Assembly (NCBI GenBank): GCA_900696665.1
Contig: CAADGY010000103.1
Span: forward strand, 1-59,090
Origin: an uncultured Acidobacteriota bacterium
Lineage (GTDB): Bacteria > Acidobacteriota > Terriglobia > Bryobacterales > Bryobacteraceae
Reading direction: 5' to 3'
DNA: 59,090 nucleotides
Shown here one piece after another: positions 35,201-41,835 of this stretch. The notes under the pieces are model-generated. The model searched no databases, was not told the origin of the DNA, and saw only the letters and a list, made by a program, of their open reading frames with translations. The stretch's first letter is position 1; the number at the start of each line of letters is the position of its first letter. Made by a program: the position numbers and the translations under genes.

Positions 35201-36026
35201 CGTTGAGCGTGCCCTCGATTCTCTGGCTCACTCCAGCGAACTTCGCAAGCGGCGCCAGGTCGAGGTTCGCCTCCAGACGCGTATCCAAGGACGGATCGGA
35301 GAAACCGGTCAGACGTCCGGAGATAGCCAGGATGGATCCTTCAGTCCGGACACGAAGCTCGTTCAGGTCGATCGCGTCCTGGCCGAGGAGGGCATCGATG
35401 TGAATATCGCCGATCGCCAATGTTCTCTGTTCAAGGCGTACCTGTCCGGCAGTCTGGGAGTTGAAGCGTACGTGGTGGACGCGGGTCAGTGGATTGCCAT
35501 CCACGGTCACCTGCCACAGCGGCAGGGTCGAATCGATTTGCCGGCGCCGGTCTTCCACCCGGAGTGCTCCTTCGTCAATCCGGGCATGACCGATGAGATA
35601 TTGGAGCGGTTCACCAGTGGATTCTTTCACGGGTGGTTTCGGAATGTTGTCGCGGCCTTGTTCGTCTAAAACCAGATGAATGTTGACGCCGCTCAACTGG
35701 ACATCCTCTACCCGGTGAAAGCCTCGGAGGAGTTGCCAGAGGGCGAGATCCGCCGACACCCGCTTGATACGCACGAGGGCGGGCAGGTCCGGGACGGCCG
35801 TGGAGCGGATCACTACATCGCGCAGAGACAGCGTTAGTTTGAGGAGGTTGTAGTCAAGACCGGTAGCCTCGAATTGCACACCCTGGTTCCGAAGGATGTC
35901 CTGCACCTGCTTCAGCGCGTACCTCTTCACCGGAGGCGTATGAAGTACGAGCAGACTGATGATCACCAGAGCAAGAAGCCCCCCGGGAATAACACCGGAC
36001 CAGCGCATTATTCGTGAAGAACTCAA
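29205..36026 (-). CDS. TamB-TamA/BamA fusion: translocation and assembly module in one polypeptide
   Basis: A 2273-residue protein. Residues 1-30 are a signal anchor (GGLLALVIISLLVLHT), as in TamB. Residues about 40-1250 are repetitive AsmA/TamB-type beta-helix sequence. About 1240-1510 is the DUF490/TamB C-terminal domain ('GRITLEEGGELYLNERTYLVERG', 'PPLPEPDILAVLLTGRT'). After residue ~1525 come several POTRA-like domains ('VSFQGNTDFSTQQLAGRF', 'NLAFTGNSIYETGMLRREI', 'VVTGNDRTSQNLIRTQVAM'), then an Omp85 barrel (about 1930-2273) with 'ERFFAGGGTNMRGF' and a C-terminal Phe. In Proteobacteria TamA and TamB are separate proteins that insert outer-membrane proteins or move phospholipids. The single frame, with no internal stop, indicates a true fusion. 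A TPR gene lies 16 bases upstream. Confidence 0.85.
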   Translation of the reverse strand: MSSSRIMRWSGVIPGGLLALVIISLLVLHTPPVKRYALKQVQDILRNQGVQFEATGLDYNLLKLTLSLRDVVIRSTAVPDLPALVRIKRVSADLALWQLLRGFHRVEDVQLSGVNIHLVLDEQGRDNIPKPPVKESTGEPLQYLIGHARIDEGALRVEDRRRQIDSTLPLWQVTVDGNPLTRVHHVRFNSQTAGQVRLEQRTLAIGDIHIDALLGQDAIDLNELRVRTEGSILAISGRLTGFSDPSLDTRLEANLDLAPLAKFAGVSQRIEGTLNAQIGAKGPLSKLEVQANVKGDDLTVHQFHRLDLDLTSTYSAGAQRVYVKSLSVASPSGTIQGNGIIALNADAGRTSLNVAVRNLDLERLSRGFDLPVVIASRANAQFEASWPGLEYEQAAGGVKLQITRLRPQPAENVLPVAASLTANIAGRTAQVRIANLEALAARGSGRVTVDTRERLDGGVQIEIQSVGDLLGELNGFLGRTEPLAGGAIDGPATLAAGLGGTIGNPLVAAQLSSPRLEAGRLKEIVLNVNAAYTRDRLILENAAIRWREQSITASGTVGLKGSTQELDVEARVADASIADVLSGLGSDIPAAGTVNATITAGGTTKNPLANVEITASSLQAYGESFGDLIAQASLENSLLTVSRIQLDKSGSGSFTASGTYNLESRAFTLQAEAPDFRIRQMTLPGGVPVQAEIDLSAQGSGIVNDPNVDAKLDVSGLRVNNEEISDLSAAVKVANRTANLQFRAPRYRLLMDASAGIGSPNPVRFEIRMEGFDLATLPVKLEQPLEGTVTATVTGAGEVRNWKQGQAKAEIAQLDLKWNGQPIRSDGPIQANYSGGVLTVAHAAITAADSRIAISGAIPVEPAASPGNLTLRAGVNLEGLTPFLPPAAKVQARGQLTIDGQLRGTLQQIDPTAAITLQNGYLAVPALDPPVENATLKARLENGRLLLQELGAQWAGSHIQATADVPLGLLPDNLPVQFPRAQGPAQLTAEVNNLQLESIGQVPEKVGGRVSLRLEAQAPRPELNALTARLTFSELRLNLSGFEMSQPAPSMIVVEDGKARIEQFALTGPETRIELSGTAGLDAPQPLDLKMAGDLDAAILTFFSGGIRTQGRTSLQLAVTGTAADPRPSGFVQLADGQFSIPTPRIQAENLNLRLDLEGREVTLSRLDGTLNGGTLAGSGSLQLAGDDLENVKFRLKAADVYLEFPDDMRTVSSFNLNLNSQGREIVLGGQVTIHEGSFTRQLNLDEGVLAYLQRRPQIDLTEERNPMLSRLRFQLDADTDSPFVIDNNLMRAAINVDVRLLGTYYQPGMSGRITLEEGGELYLNERTYLVERGVITFTGEQRIEPSLDILAQTKASGYDITLQIAGDPGDTKTTLTSDPPLPEPDILAVLLTGRTLEEVRGAEVDVAKEQMLSYLAGRVSGTLGSSLERTLGLSEVRIEPSLIAAEDDPTARLTVGQDITNDLKLIYSMDLSNSSDQIWIGQYDITKRFQTQVVRQQDNSYRMEFRHDLQFGSVSGAEQTAAQRLQRKVGNVSFQGNTDFSTQQLAGRFKVKQGNDYDFFKVRRGLDRLESFYANRNLLESQVRMSRQVHDSTVDLTVNIEQGPAVQFVYEGWDVPGDVRDRIRELWKDGVFDAARADDAMAEIRNALIKDGFVRGTAGYRITFPAENRKRVLFEIQPGLRYRDVKLVFEGAGGIESSTLEDLIGEQDMEIAIYTDPNKVTDLLTRYYREQGYLDAKVDTPRSELDEATRTGRVVVPITEGPLYKVGNLAFTGNSIYETGMLRREIPLQSGAVYKPDLRERSIEKLEELYQAKAYNDAEFSYTTEKKTAGGVVNLVFQINENRQSIVREIVVTGNDRTSQNLIRTQVAMKPGDPLTLTKLAESRRNLYNTGAFSVVYIEREDVEVPDAPRNQRPMRLLVKVHEVQPFRMRYGGFFDTERGPGVIADISNRNSLGSARVVGLRTRYDSDLQEARLYFSQPLLRRFPVQTTFGAFARREIVRNTDNGSDDTLDGSGFNTDRVGISIQQESHLGDRYILSYGYRMENTRTYLREQDPLFPFDVRLRIAPLTAALTRDTRDDMLDATRGSFMSHALEYAPESLGSQLRFVKYFGQYFRYVPLSKPTEIPWSGIRKSRLVYAGAVRVGVGSGLGGQDLVLSERFFAGGGTNMRGFPQNALGPIGALGDPLGGEAMLIVNNEIRMPLISIFDAVGFVDLGNVYRRLGDFDPGEIRKTAGVGLRARTPWFLLRLDYGHKLDRRTGEAGGRLFFSIGQAF

Positions 36027-36042
36027 AGCTTTAAAATGGTAA

Positions 36043-36648
36043 TTATTGTAGGGCCTTCATCAACGAGCGGACACGCGGCGCCCGGGGTGAATCCGGTGCA
36101 ATCTTCAGAAAACGCTGGAAATGCTCCACCATCTTATCTGGCTGTTTCATTCCGTTATAAGCAAGCGCGGCATAATAGTGGGCTTCCGCGTTATCCGGGT
36201 CGCGCTCTAACGTGACCTCAAAATCGCGTGCTGCCTCCGAATAGTTCCGCTTGGCCAGGAGCAACATACCGCGGCTGAAGGACACCTCCGAGCTGTCCGG
36301 CTGCTTTTCCTCAGCACGCTTGAGAGCCTCCTCCGCTTCCCCAAATTTTTTCTGTTCCGTGTAGACGCGTGCCAGACCGGCCTGGATCTCCGCGGAATCG
36401 GGAGATGCCTCAGTGGCCTTCGTCAAAGTCTCTACAGCCTCATCCGGCTTCTCTTGCCCAAGCAGAGCAAGCCCAAGGTAATATTTGGCCTTATTGTTAT
36501 CCGGCTGGTCCTCCACCACCTGGCGAAGTTCGGCCACGGAGGCAGCATATTTCTGCGCCTTATAAAGTTGGATACCTTTGTCGAGTTCCGCGCTCCAAAC
36601 GGCCGTCCCCATGAGTAAAGCTGCTACCGAAAGCGTTAAGTGCTTCAT
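36043..36648 (-). CDS. Secreted tetratricopeptide repeat protein
   Basis: A 201-residue protein with a signal peptide (MKHLTLSVAALLMGTAVWS) and about five TPR units, e.g. 'NNKAKYYLGLALLGQEKPDEAVETL', 'AEIQAGLARVYTEQKKFGEAEEAL', 'AEAHYYAALAYNGMKQPDKMVEHF'. Probably periplasmic. It ends 16 bases before the TamB-TamA gene in the same direction, so it may be an accessory of that assembly machine, analogous to TPR lipoproteins that associate with BamA; this is inference. Confidence 0.8.
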   Translation of the reverse strand: MKHLTLSVAALLMGTAVWSAELDKGIQLYKAQKYAASVAELRQVVEDQPDNNKAKYYLGLALLGQEKPDEAVETLTKATEASPDSAEIQAGLARVYTEQKKFGEAEEALKRAEEKQPDSSEVSFSRGMLLLAKRNYSEAARDFEVTLERDPDNAEAHYYAALAYNGMKQPDKMVEHFQRFLKIAPDSPRAPRVRSLMKALQ

Positions 36649-36740
36649 TTCAAGATCTCTCCACGATTTGACGCCCTTTAGGCAATTCCGTTTCCGTTTT
36701 ACACATATCCGCTATCTAAAGCGATCGCCAGCTCTTGCCG

Positions 36741-37337
36741 ATGATCAGATCGATGACCGCCTGTCAAAAGTTCTTTGTCCGCGAGACGCTGCTGCTGGTG
36801 CTGTTTGGCGTAGTAGTGCTTTTGGGGCCGGCGTTTGCCGCCTCTCCGGCTGATGCGCTTTATATTGGAGGCACCTCTGCTGAGCCACCCCGGTTCACCG
36901 AAGGAGCCCTGGATTTTGGGGATGCACAGGCATTCCACTTCCGCTCAGACCTCCGTTCGCTCACCATCCCATACAAAACCATCTCGAAAGTTGAATTCAC
37001 CTCCAGGCGAGGTCCGGTTCCGGCTTCGAGCACGGCGTCCCATATCAAAACGCTTGGCCTTAAGTCATTAGCGAAGTTGAAGAAACGCAGCTATATGACA
37101 GTGTACTTCGAGAAACCTGGTGAGGGGGCGGAAGTTGCCTTGTTCGAGCTATCACCTGCCGCGGCGATGACGGCGCCACCCGCAATGGAGGCACGCATTC
37201 AGGGAAAAGAACCCAAGCCAAAGTCCGCCTACAATGATGAGGACTGGTGGGGCAACCGCTATTGGCGTACCAATCGCAATGCCCATCTTTGGGAAGAGCC
37301 CGATCGAAGCGCCGGGCGGGCGCGCTCCGTCCCGTAG
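36741..37337 (+). CDS. Secreted protein of unknown function
   Basis: About 198 residues. An N-terminal hydrophobic segment (LLLVLFGVVVLLGPAFA) followed by Ala-Ser is a signal peptide. The mature part has a short strand pattern 'SLTIPYKTISKVEF' and 'RSYMTVYFEKPGEGAEVALFEL' that suggests a small beta domain (PH/GRAM-like in pattern) and an aromatic C-terminus 'DEDWWGNRYWRTNRN'. I do not recognise a family. The longest frame starts with TTG at 36735; ATG 36741 is preferred. Confidence 0.55.
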   Translation: MIRSMTACQKFFVRETLLLVLFGVVVLLGPAFAASPADALYIGGTSAEPPRFTEGALDFGDAQAFHFRSDLRSLTIPYKTISKVEFTSRRGPVPASSTASHIKTLGLKSLAKLKKRSYMTVYFEKPGEGAEVALFELSPAAAMTAPPAMEARIQGKEPKPKSAYNDEDWWGNRYWRTNRNAHLWEEPDRSAGRARSVP

Positions 37338-37380
37338 TTGTGACCGCAACGGAGCGCAACGAATTTCTTGCAACAAGTTC

Positions 37381-38316
37381 TTAGCGCTCAGGCTTGCCCG
37401 TGTAGTGCGGATCGTGGTGAACTTCACGGTGATCCTCCAGCGATTCCAGGTGCGTGATGACCTCGGCGGGCATGTCCAGCACCGCCGGTAAGCGCTCCTC
37501 TACGTCTGTTGCCAGTTTGTGGGCTTCTCCTACCGTGACCGATGACGGAAAGAGCAGATGGAACTCGATGATAAGGCGGTAGCCTGTACTACGGAAGCGT
37601 ACCCCGTGGTATTCAATTCCTAATTCGGAACACAAGGCGTCCAGCATCTCCCGGATCTTCCGGGCCGTTTCAGGATCGCTGTAGTCCATTAGTCCGGCGG
37701 CGGCCTGCCAGATAAGCCGTCCACCCGACCAGAGAATGTTCAGGCCTACGGCAATGGCAATCAAGGGGTCAAACGGTTTCCAACCCGTCCAGATGACGAG
37801 CAACAGCCCGCCCACAACTCCGAAACTGGTCCAGCTATCCGTGAGCACGTGCTTTCCGTTGGCTTCGAGAATCAGCGAATTGGCTCGCTTACCGGTTCGA
37901 ACAAGATACGTGCCCAGGACGGCGTTCACAATTCCCGCTGCCACGACCAAGGCAGTGCCCCCGCCGAGATGACTCAACTCAATGCCGGCGATCCAATTGC
38001 GGACGGCCACAACAAGGATGGACAACGCGGCCGCCATGATCATCAGCCCCTCGAATCCCGCCGAAAAAAAAGTGATCCGTTCAAAGCCGTATAGGAAGCG
38101 CTTACCGGGAGGGCGTAAGCTCAGCCACAGGCTGAAGGCAGCAAAGGCCACTGCAATCACATGAATCACCGATTCGGCGGCATCGGACAAAATGGCGCTG
38201 GAACCCGTCACAAGCCAGGCTGTCAGTTTCCCGGCAAGCATCAGGAACCCGCATAGCAACGACACAACCATCGCCTTGCGCGCGGCACTGGAACCGGGCT
38301 CGACTCGATTCGTCAT
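37381..38316 (-). CDS. Cation diffusion facilitator (CDF) metal transporter
   Basis: A 311-residue protein with about six membrane helices and a C-terminal cytoplasmic domain. 'SAILSDAAESVIHVIAVAFA' in helix 2 carries the CDF metal-site pattern in altered form (D..xE instead of the usual HxxxD), and 'KHVLTDSWTSFGVVGGLLLV' in helix 5 is the matching HxxxD site. The C-terminal 'GVRFRSTGYRLIIEFHLLFPSSVTVGEAH' and 'VITHLE' are typical of the dimerisation domain. It likely exports divalent metals (Zn, Fe, Mn or Co). ATG 38316 starts the family homology; the longer frame from 38505 is Arg/Ala-rich and overlaps the promoter side of the HEAT gene. Confidence 0.85.
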   Translation of the reverse strand: MTNRVEPGSSAARKAMVVSLLCGFLMLAGKLTAWLVTGSSAILSDAAESVIHVIAVAFAAFSLWLSLRPPGKRFLYGFERITFFSAGFEGLMIMAAALSILVVAVRNWIAGIELSHLGGGTALVVAAGIVNAVLGTYLVRTGKRANSLILEANGKHVLTDSWTSFGVVGGLLLVIWTGWKPFDPLIAIAVGLNILWSGGRLIWQAAAGLMDYSDPETARKIREMLDALCSELGIEYHGVRFRSTGYRLIIEFHLLFPSSVTVGEAHKLATDVEERLPAVLDMPAEVITHLESLEDHREVHHDPHYTGKPER

Positions 38317-38405
38317 CCTCGGCTCAAGTGTACCGCCATGGCGCGTTACGGCGTCCGGGCGCGCCGGCAGAGCAGGCGCACAAAGGACTTCAGTATGCTG
38401 GTGGT

Positions 38406-39695
38406 ATGCGCTGGCTGCCCTGGCTCTCTTGTTTCGTTCTATCCTCTTTCCTGTTTGCTCAAGATCTTCAGGACCCGGATCCCAAACAGCGGGCGCGCGC
38501 CGCACGCGATTTAGCAGACCGCGGCGTCCCCGCCCTTCCTCAACTTCAAGGCCTGCTGTCGGACCCGGAAGTGGACGTGCGTCTGGAGGCGGTGAAATCG
38601 ATCGTAGCTATCGGAACGCAGCACAGCTTGGATCCGCTGATTCAGGCTACTCGCGACAACGATCCCGAAATTCAGATCCGCGCTACGGACGGTCTTGTCA
38701 ATTTCTATTTGCCGGGTTATGTAAAAACTGGCCTTACCGCGTCGCTACGGCGTGCGGGAACTGCGGTGAAGAGCCGCTTCACCGATACGAATGACCAGAT
38801 CATCGAAGCCTTTATTCAACCACGGGCGGAAATCATCGAGGCCCTCGGTAAACTCGCTCGTGGCGCATCGAGCATGGACGCCCGCGCCAATGCGGCAAGG
38901 GCCGTGGGTATTCTGCGCGGGCGTGCCGCGGTTCCCGACCTCGTGGCCGCGCTGCGGTCTAAAGACGACAGGGTGATCTACGAGTCCCTCATAGCACTGC
39001 AAAAAATCCGGGATCCCGAAGCCGCCCCACAAATCACATTCCTGTTGAAAGACTTTCATGAACCGGTGCAACTTGCGGCCATCGAGACCACGGGATTGCT
39101 TCAGAACAAGGCTGCGTTGGGGGATCTCAAAGAGGTGCTGTCCCGTAACCGGAGCAAGAAGGTCAATCGCGCCGCGCTCACCGCTATCGCCATGCTTCCG
39201 GATGAAGGCAGCCGCCCGCTATACCTGAAATATCTGAATGACAAAGACGATGGAATGCGCGCCGCGGCCGCCGAAGGCTTGGGGCGGCTGAAAAACCCCG
39301 CGGATGTGCCTGTGATTGAGAAGGCGTTCAACGAGGAACGCAAGAACAACGCCCGTCTTTCCCTCGCGTTCGCAATGGTGATGTTAGGAAAAACCGAGAC
39401 GACGGAGTTCAGCCCGCTGCAATATCTGATCAATACATTGAACTCCACATCCTACAGGGGTGTGGCTCGTCCGTTCCTTGTGGAATTATCACGCGACACG
39501 GGTATCCGTCAGGCGCTCTATCCGGCGGCTCGCACCGGAACAAAAGACGAGAAAATGGAAATCGCACAGATCCTGGCGCGCAGCGGACAAAAAGACTCAC
39601 TTCCCGTGTTGGAAAATTTGTCGAGGGATAGCGATCCGGAGGTCGCTCAGGAAGGCTTGCGGGCGCTTCGTAGTTTGAAGGCCCGCCTACCGTAA
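38406..39695 (+). CDS. Secreted HEAT-repeat protein
   Basis: A 429-residue protein with a signal peptide (MRWLPWLSCFVLSSFLFAQ) and HEAT/armadillo-like helical repeats throughout: 'ARAARDLADRGVPALPQLQGLLSDPEVDVRL', 'AVPDLVAALRSKDDRVIYESLIALQKI', 'MRAAAAEGLGRLKNPADVPVIEKAF', 'DSDPEVAQEGLRALRSL'. A scaffold for protein interactions in the periplasm; partner unknown. ATG 38406 is chosen because it begins the signal peptide. It is divergent from the CDF gene. Confidence 0.8.
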   Translation: MRWLPWLSCFVLSSFLFAQDLQDPDPKQRARAARDLADRGVPALPQLQGLLSDPEVDVRLEAVKSIVAIGTQHSLDPLIQATRDNDPEIQIRATDGLVNFYLPGYVKTGLTASLRRAGTAVKSRFTDTNDQIIEAFIQPRAEIIEALGKLARGASSMDARANAARAVGILRGRAAVPDLVAALRSKDDRVIYESLIALQKIRDPEAAPQITFLLKDFHEPVQLAAIETTGLLQNKAALGDLKEVLSRNRSKKVNRAALTAIAMLPDEGSRPLYLKYLNDKDDGMRAAAAEGLGRLKNPADVPVIEKAFNEERKNNARLSLAFAMVMLGKTETTEFSPLQYLINTLNSTSYRGVARPFLVELSRDTGIRQALYPAARTGTKDEKMEIAQILARSGQKDSLPVLENLSRDSDPEVAQEGLRALRSLKARLP

Positions 39696-39697
39696 TC

Positions 39698-39907
39698 TTA
39701 TTTCGATCTCTTCTGCTTCTGCTGACCGACGCGGATTTTGAAGTGCTGGTTCTTGGATTCCTGGAACGCCTTATGGTCGTGCCGTGCAATGGCATCGGCC
39801 AGGTAGGCTTCCACGCTGGCATCCTTCGGCAGCACCGCCATCAGCGTGAAGGTATCGTTGCAGGTCGGGCAGAAGGGCCGAAAACGCTTCACATTTGGAA
39901 TTGCCAT
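39698..39907 (-). CDS. Small protein with a CxxC zinc-ribbon-like motif
   Basis: A 69-residue basic protein starting MAIPNVKRFRPFCPTCNDTFTLMAVLP, with one CPTC pair and a lysine-rich tail (KIRVGQQKQKRSK). GGAAGG directly precedes ATG 39907. A frame extending to 39964 exists but would overlap the neighbouring gene's stop. No family recognised; a small nucleic-acid- or ribosome-associated protein is conceivable. It ends 2 bases from the convergent HEAT gene stop. Confidence 0.55.
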   Translation of the reverse strand: MAIPNVKRFRPFCPTCNDTFTLMAVLPKDASVEAYLADAIARHDHKAFQESKNQHFKIRVGQQKQKRSK

Positions 39908-39938
39908 ACTTCCTTCCAGCTTAGCACGCAGCGGGCGG

Positions 39939-40556
39939 TTAACCGGCGTGGACTCCCACGGCAATAATCCCTACGAGGGTGCTCCCGATTTTCGTCCGCA
40001 GCACCCAGGTCTCGCCCTCCTGGGTCAACCCCGGCTTTGCCCCTGTGTCCTCTTTCCAGAAACTGAGCACCAGCGGATGGGGAGTGCCCGAAGCCTTCAG
40101 GCTCATCTTCATCAGTGTTTCATAGCTCGGTTTGGCAGCCGGGTCCTGGTCTATCGCGACAGGAGAAAGGACAAAGAAGTCCCGCTGCGGCTCAACTCCC
40201 AAATGCGCCCCATCGATCGGGAACAGGCTGTAGCGAATCGTGTAGACCCCAGGCTTGATCTGCTGGCCGCGCCGGTCCTGTGCCGCCGCCGGAAAGCGTA
40301 CAACGCCAAGGAAGGCGCCGTGCGGGACTTCAGTCAACGTGGCGTTCTCCTCGGGCGCCGTGGCGCCGCCCGGCATCTCTTTTACAAACCAGAACTCCAT
40401 CACCGGACCGTTGGAACCGGAAATTTTCACACCCTCGCTCTGAAGCACCGCCGCGAAAGGGGAAGCCTCTGACGGAGGCGCTCCGGAAGCCTCGCTCGTG
40501 TATTGTGCAAAAGCCGCCGTCGCTGCCACCAGCATGGAAAGAAGAACTTTCTTCAT
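39939..40556 (-). CDS. Secreted protein of unknown function
   Basis: About 205 residues with a clear signal peptide (MKKVLLSMLVAATAAFAQ). The mature part includes 'EFWFVKEMPGG', 'GVVRFPAAAQDRRGQQIKPGVYTIRYSLFPIDGAHLGV' and 'ETWVLRTKIGSTLVGIIAVGVHAG', a beta-rich pattern seen in acidobacterial conserved secreted proteins without known role. ATG 40556 begins the signal peptide; an in-frame frame extends to 40655 but runs toward the response regulator promoter. The product may be followed on the same transcript by the small CxxC protein. Confidence 0.6.
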   Translation of the reverse strand: MKKVLLSMLVAATAAFAQYTSEASGAPPSEASPFAAVLQSEGVKISGSNGPVMEFWFVKEMPGGATAPEENATLTEVPHGAFLGVVRFPAAAQDRRGQQIKPGVYTIRYSLFPIDGAHLGVEPQRDFFVLSPVAIDQDPAAKPSYETLMKMSLKASGTPHPLVLSFWKEDTGAKPGLTQEGETWVLRTKIGSTLVGIIAVGVHAG

Positions 40557-40696
40557 CAATATCGCGCTCCTTGTTTTCATGGTACAGACTATTGGATGTG
40601 CGGTGGCGATCACGGTTTCCGCCGATCCGGTACAATCACTTAAAAAGACAAGCATAAAAGCGTTGGACGAACTGGGAGCCGGCCCCGAGCTTTTTT

Positions 40697-41371
40697 ATGC
40701 AAACGATACTCGTGATCGATGACGACGAGAGCCTCCGGGACACGATCGGCGTCATGCTGGAGCAAGAGGGCTTCCGTGTTCTTCTGGCGGGCGACGGGCG
40801 GTCGGGACTCGAGAAGGCCCTTACGATCAAACCCGACCTAGCCATTGTTGACCTACGCTTGCCCGGGTTGAACGGGACAGAGATTTGCAAGCAGTTGCGG
40901 GCCGCCCAGAACAAGACACCGATCATCATTCTCAGCGCTATCGGGGATGAAGTCGATAAGGTGCTGCTGCTCGAGATCGGCGCCGACGATTATGTCGTAA
41001 AGCCGTTCGGACGCCGCGAACTGCTTGCCCGGATCCGCGCGATTCTCCGCCGTGTTTCTCCGGGTACCCACACGCTGCTGCACGTTGGCGAAACGGAGGT
41101 GGATCTGCAGCGCCGCTCGGTTATCCGCAAGGGTGAGCAAGTGCGGATGACGCCCGCCGAGTACAACCTGCTGGTCTATTTCCTCCAAAACCCCGACCGG
41201 CCTCTCACTCGCGATATGATTCTAAATTCCGTCTGGGGCTACGATTCCTTCCCAAATACGAGGACAGTGGATGCGCATGTGGTCAAACTCCGCCAGAAAC
41301 TGGAACCCGATCCGAATGTGCCGCGCCATTTTATTACGGTTCATGGAGTGGGATACCGATTTCTGCCATGA
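40697..41371 (+). CDS. OmpR/PhoB-family response regulator
   Basis: A 224-residue DNA-binding response regulator. Receiver domain (1-~120) with acidic pocket D8/D9/D10, phosphoacceptor D52 ('AIVDLRLPG'), S80 and K102 ('VVKPFG'). The C-terminal winged helix (about 130-224) has 'MTPAEYNLLVYFLQNPDRPLTRD' and 'VDAHVVKLRQKLEPDP'. It is the first gene of an apparent five-gene plus-strand unit ending with a histidine kinase at 45672, its likely partner. Confidence 0.93.
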   Translation: MQTILVIDDDESLRDTIGVMLEQEGFRVLLAGDGRSGLEKALTIKPDLAIVDLRLPGLNGTEICKQLRAAQNKTPIIILSAIGDEVDKVLLLEIGADDYVVKPFGRRELLARIRAILRRVSPGTHTLLHVGETEVDLQRRSVIRKGEQVRMTPAEYNLLVYFLQNPDRPLTRDMILNSVWGYDSFPNTRTVDAHVVKLRQKLEPDPNVPRHFITVHGVGYRFLP

Positions 41372-41440
41372 AGGGGTTTAACAACGAGTTAACAAGTCGG
41401 ATGGCCCGCCGCTCGAACCTGTTGGGGAGAATCGGGGAAG

Positions 41441-41821
41441 ATGCAAATGCCACGGCTGATTTTGCTGGTGGAAGATTCCGAGCAGTGCGCTTCAAACCTC
41501 GAGATCGCGCTTAGTACCCTGCCGGATGTTGAAGTCATCTGGGCTCCCAGCGGGCGCGAAGCCCTCCACGTGCTGGATACAACCGTCGAACAGCGCATTT
41601 CCGCCGTCGTCACCGATCTCGATATGCCGGATGTAGACGGTTTCGAACTCGTCAAAGCCGTGCGCGCACACCCGCGTTATGCCGGTCTCCCAATCATCGT
41701 TGTAAGTGGAAACACGGATCCGGAATTGGGCGGGCGGCTACAGGCTCTGGGCGCTGATGCTTTTCTCCCGAAACCTTACTCACCGGGCGAAGTCCGAAGC
41801 AAGTTGGAACAGTACCTTTAA
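41441..41821 (+). CDS. Stand-alone receiver-domain (CheY-like) response regulator
   Basis: A 126-residue receiver domain with no output domain. E11/D12, phosphoacceptor D59 in 'VVTDLDMPDVDGFEL', S89 ('IIVVSGNTD') and K111 ('FLPKPYSPGEV') are all present. It may act as a phosphate sink or through protein contacts with the kinase encoded three genes downstream. About 70 bases separate it from the first response regulator. Confidence 0.9.
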   Translation: MQMPRLILLVEDSEQCASNLEIALSTLPDVEVIWAPSGREALHVLDTTVEQRISAVVTDLDMPDVDGFELVKAVRAHPRYAGLPIIVVSGNTDPELGGRLQALGADAFLPKPYSPGEVRSKLEQYL

Positions 41822-41835
41822 TGGGAGGCTGAAAC

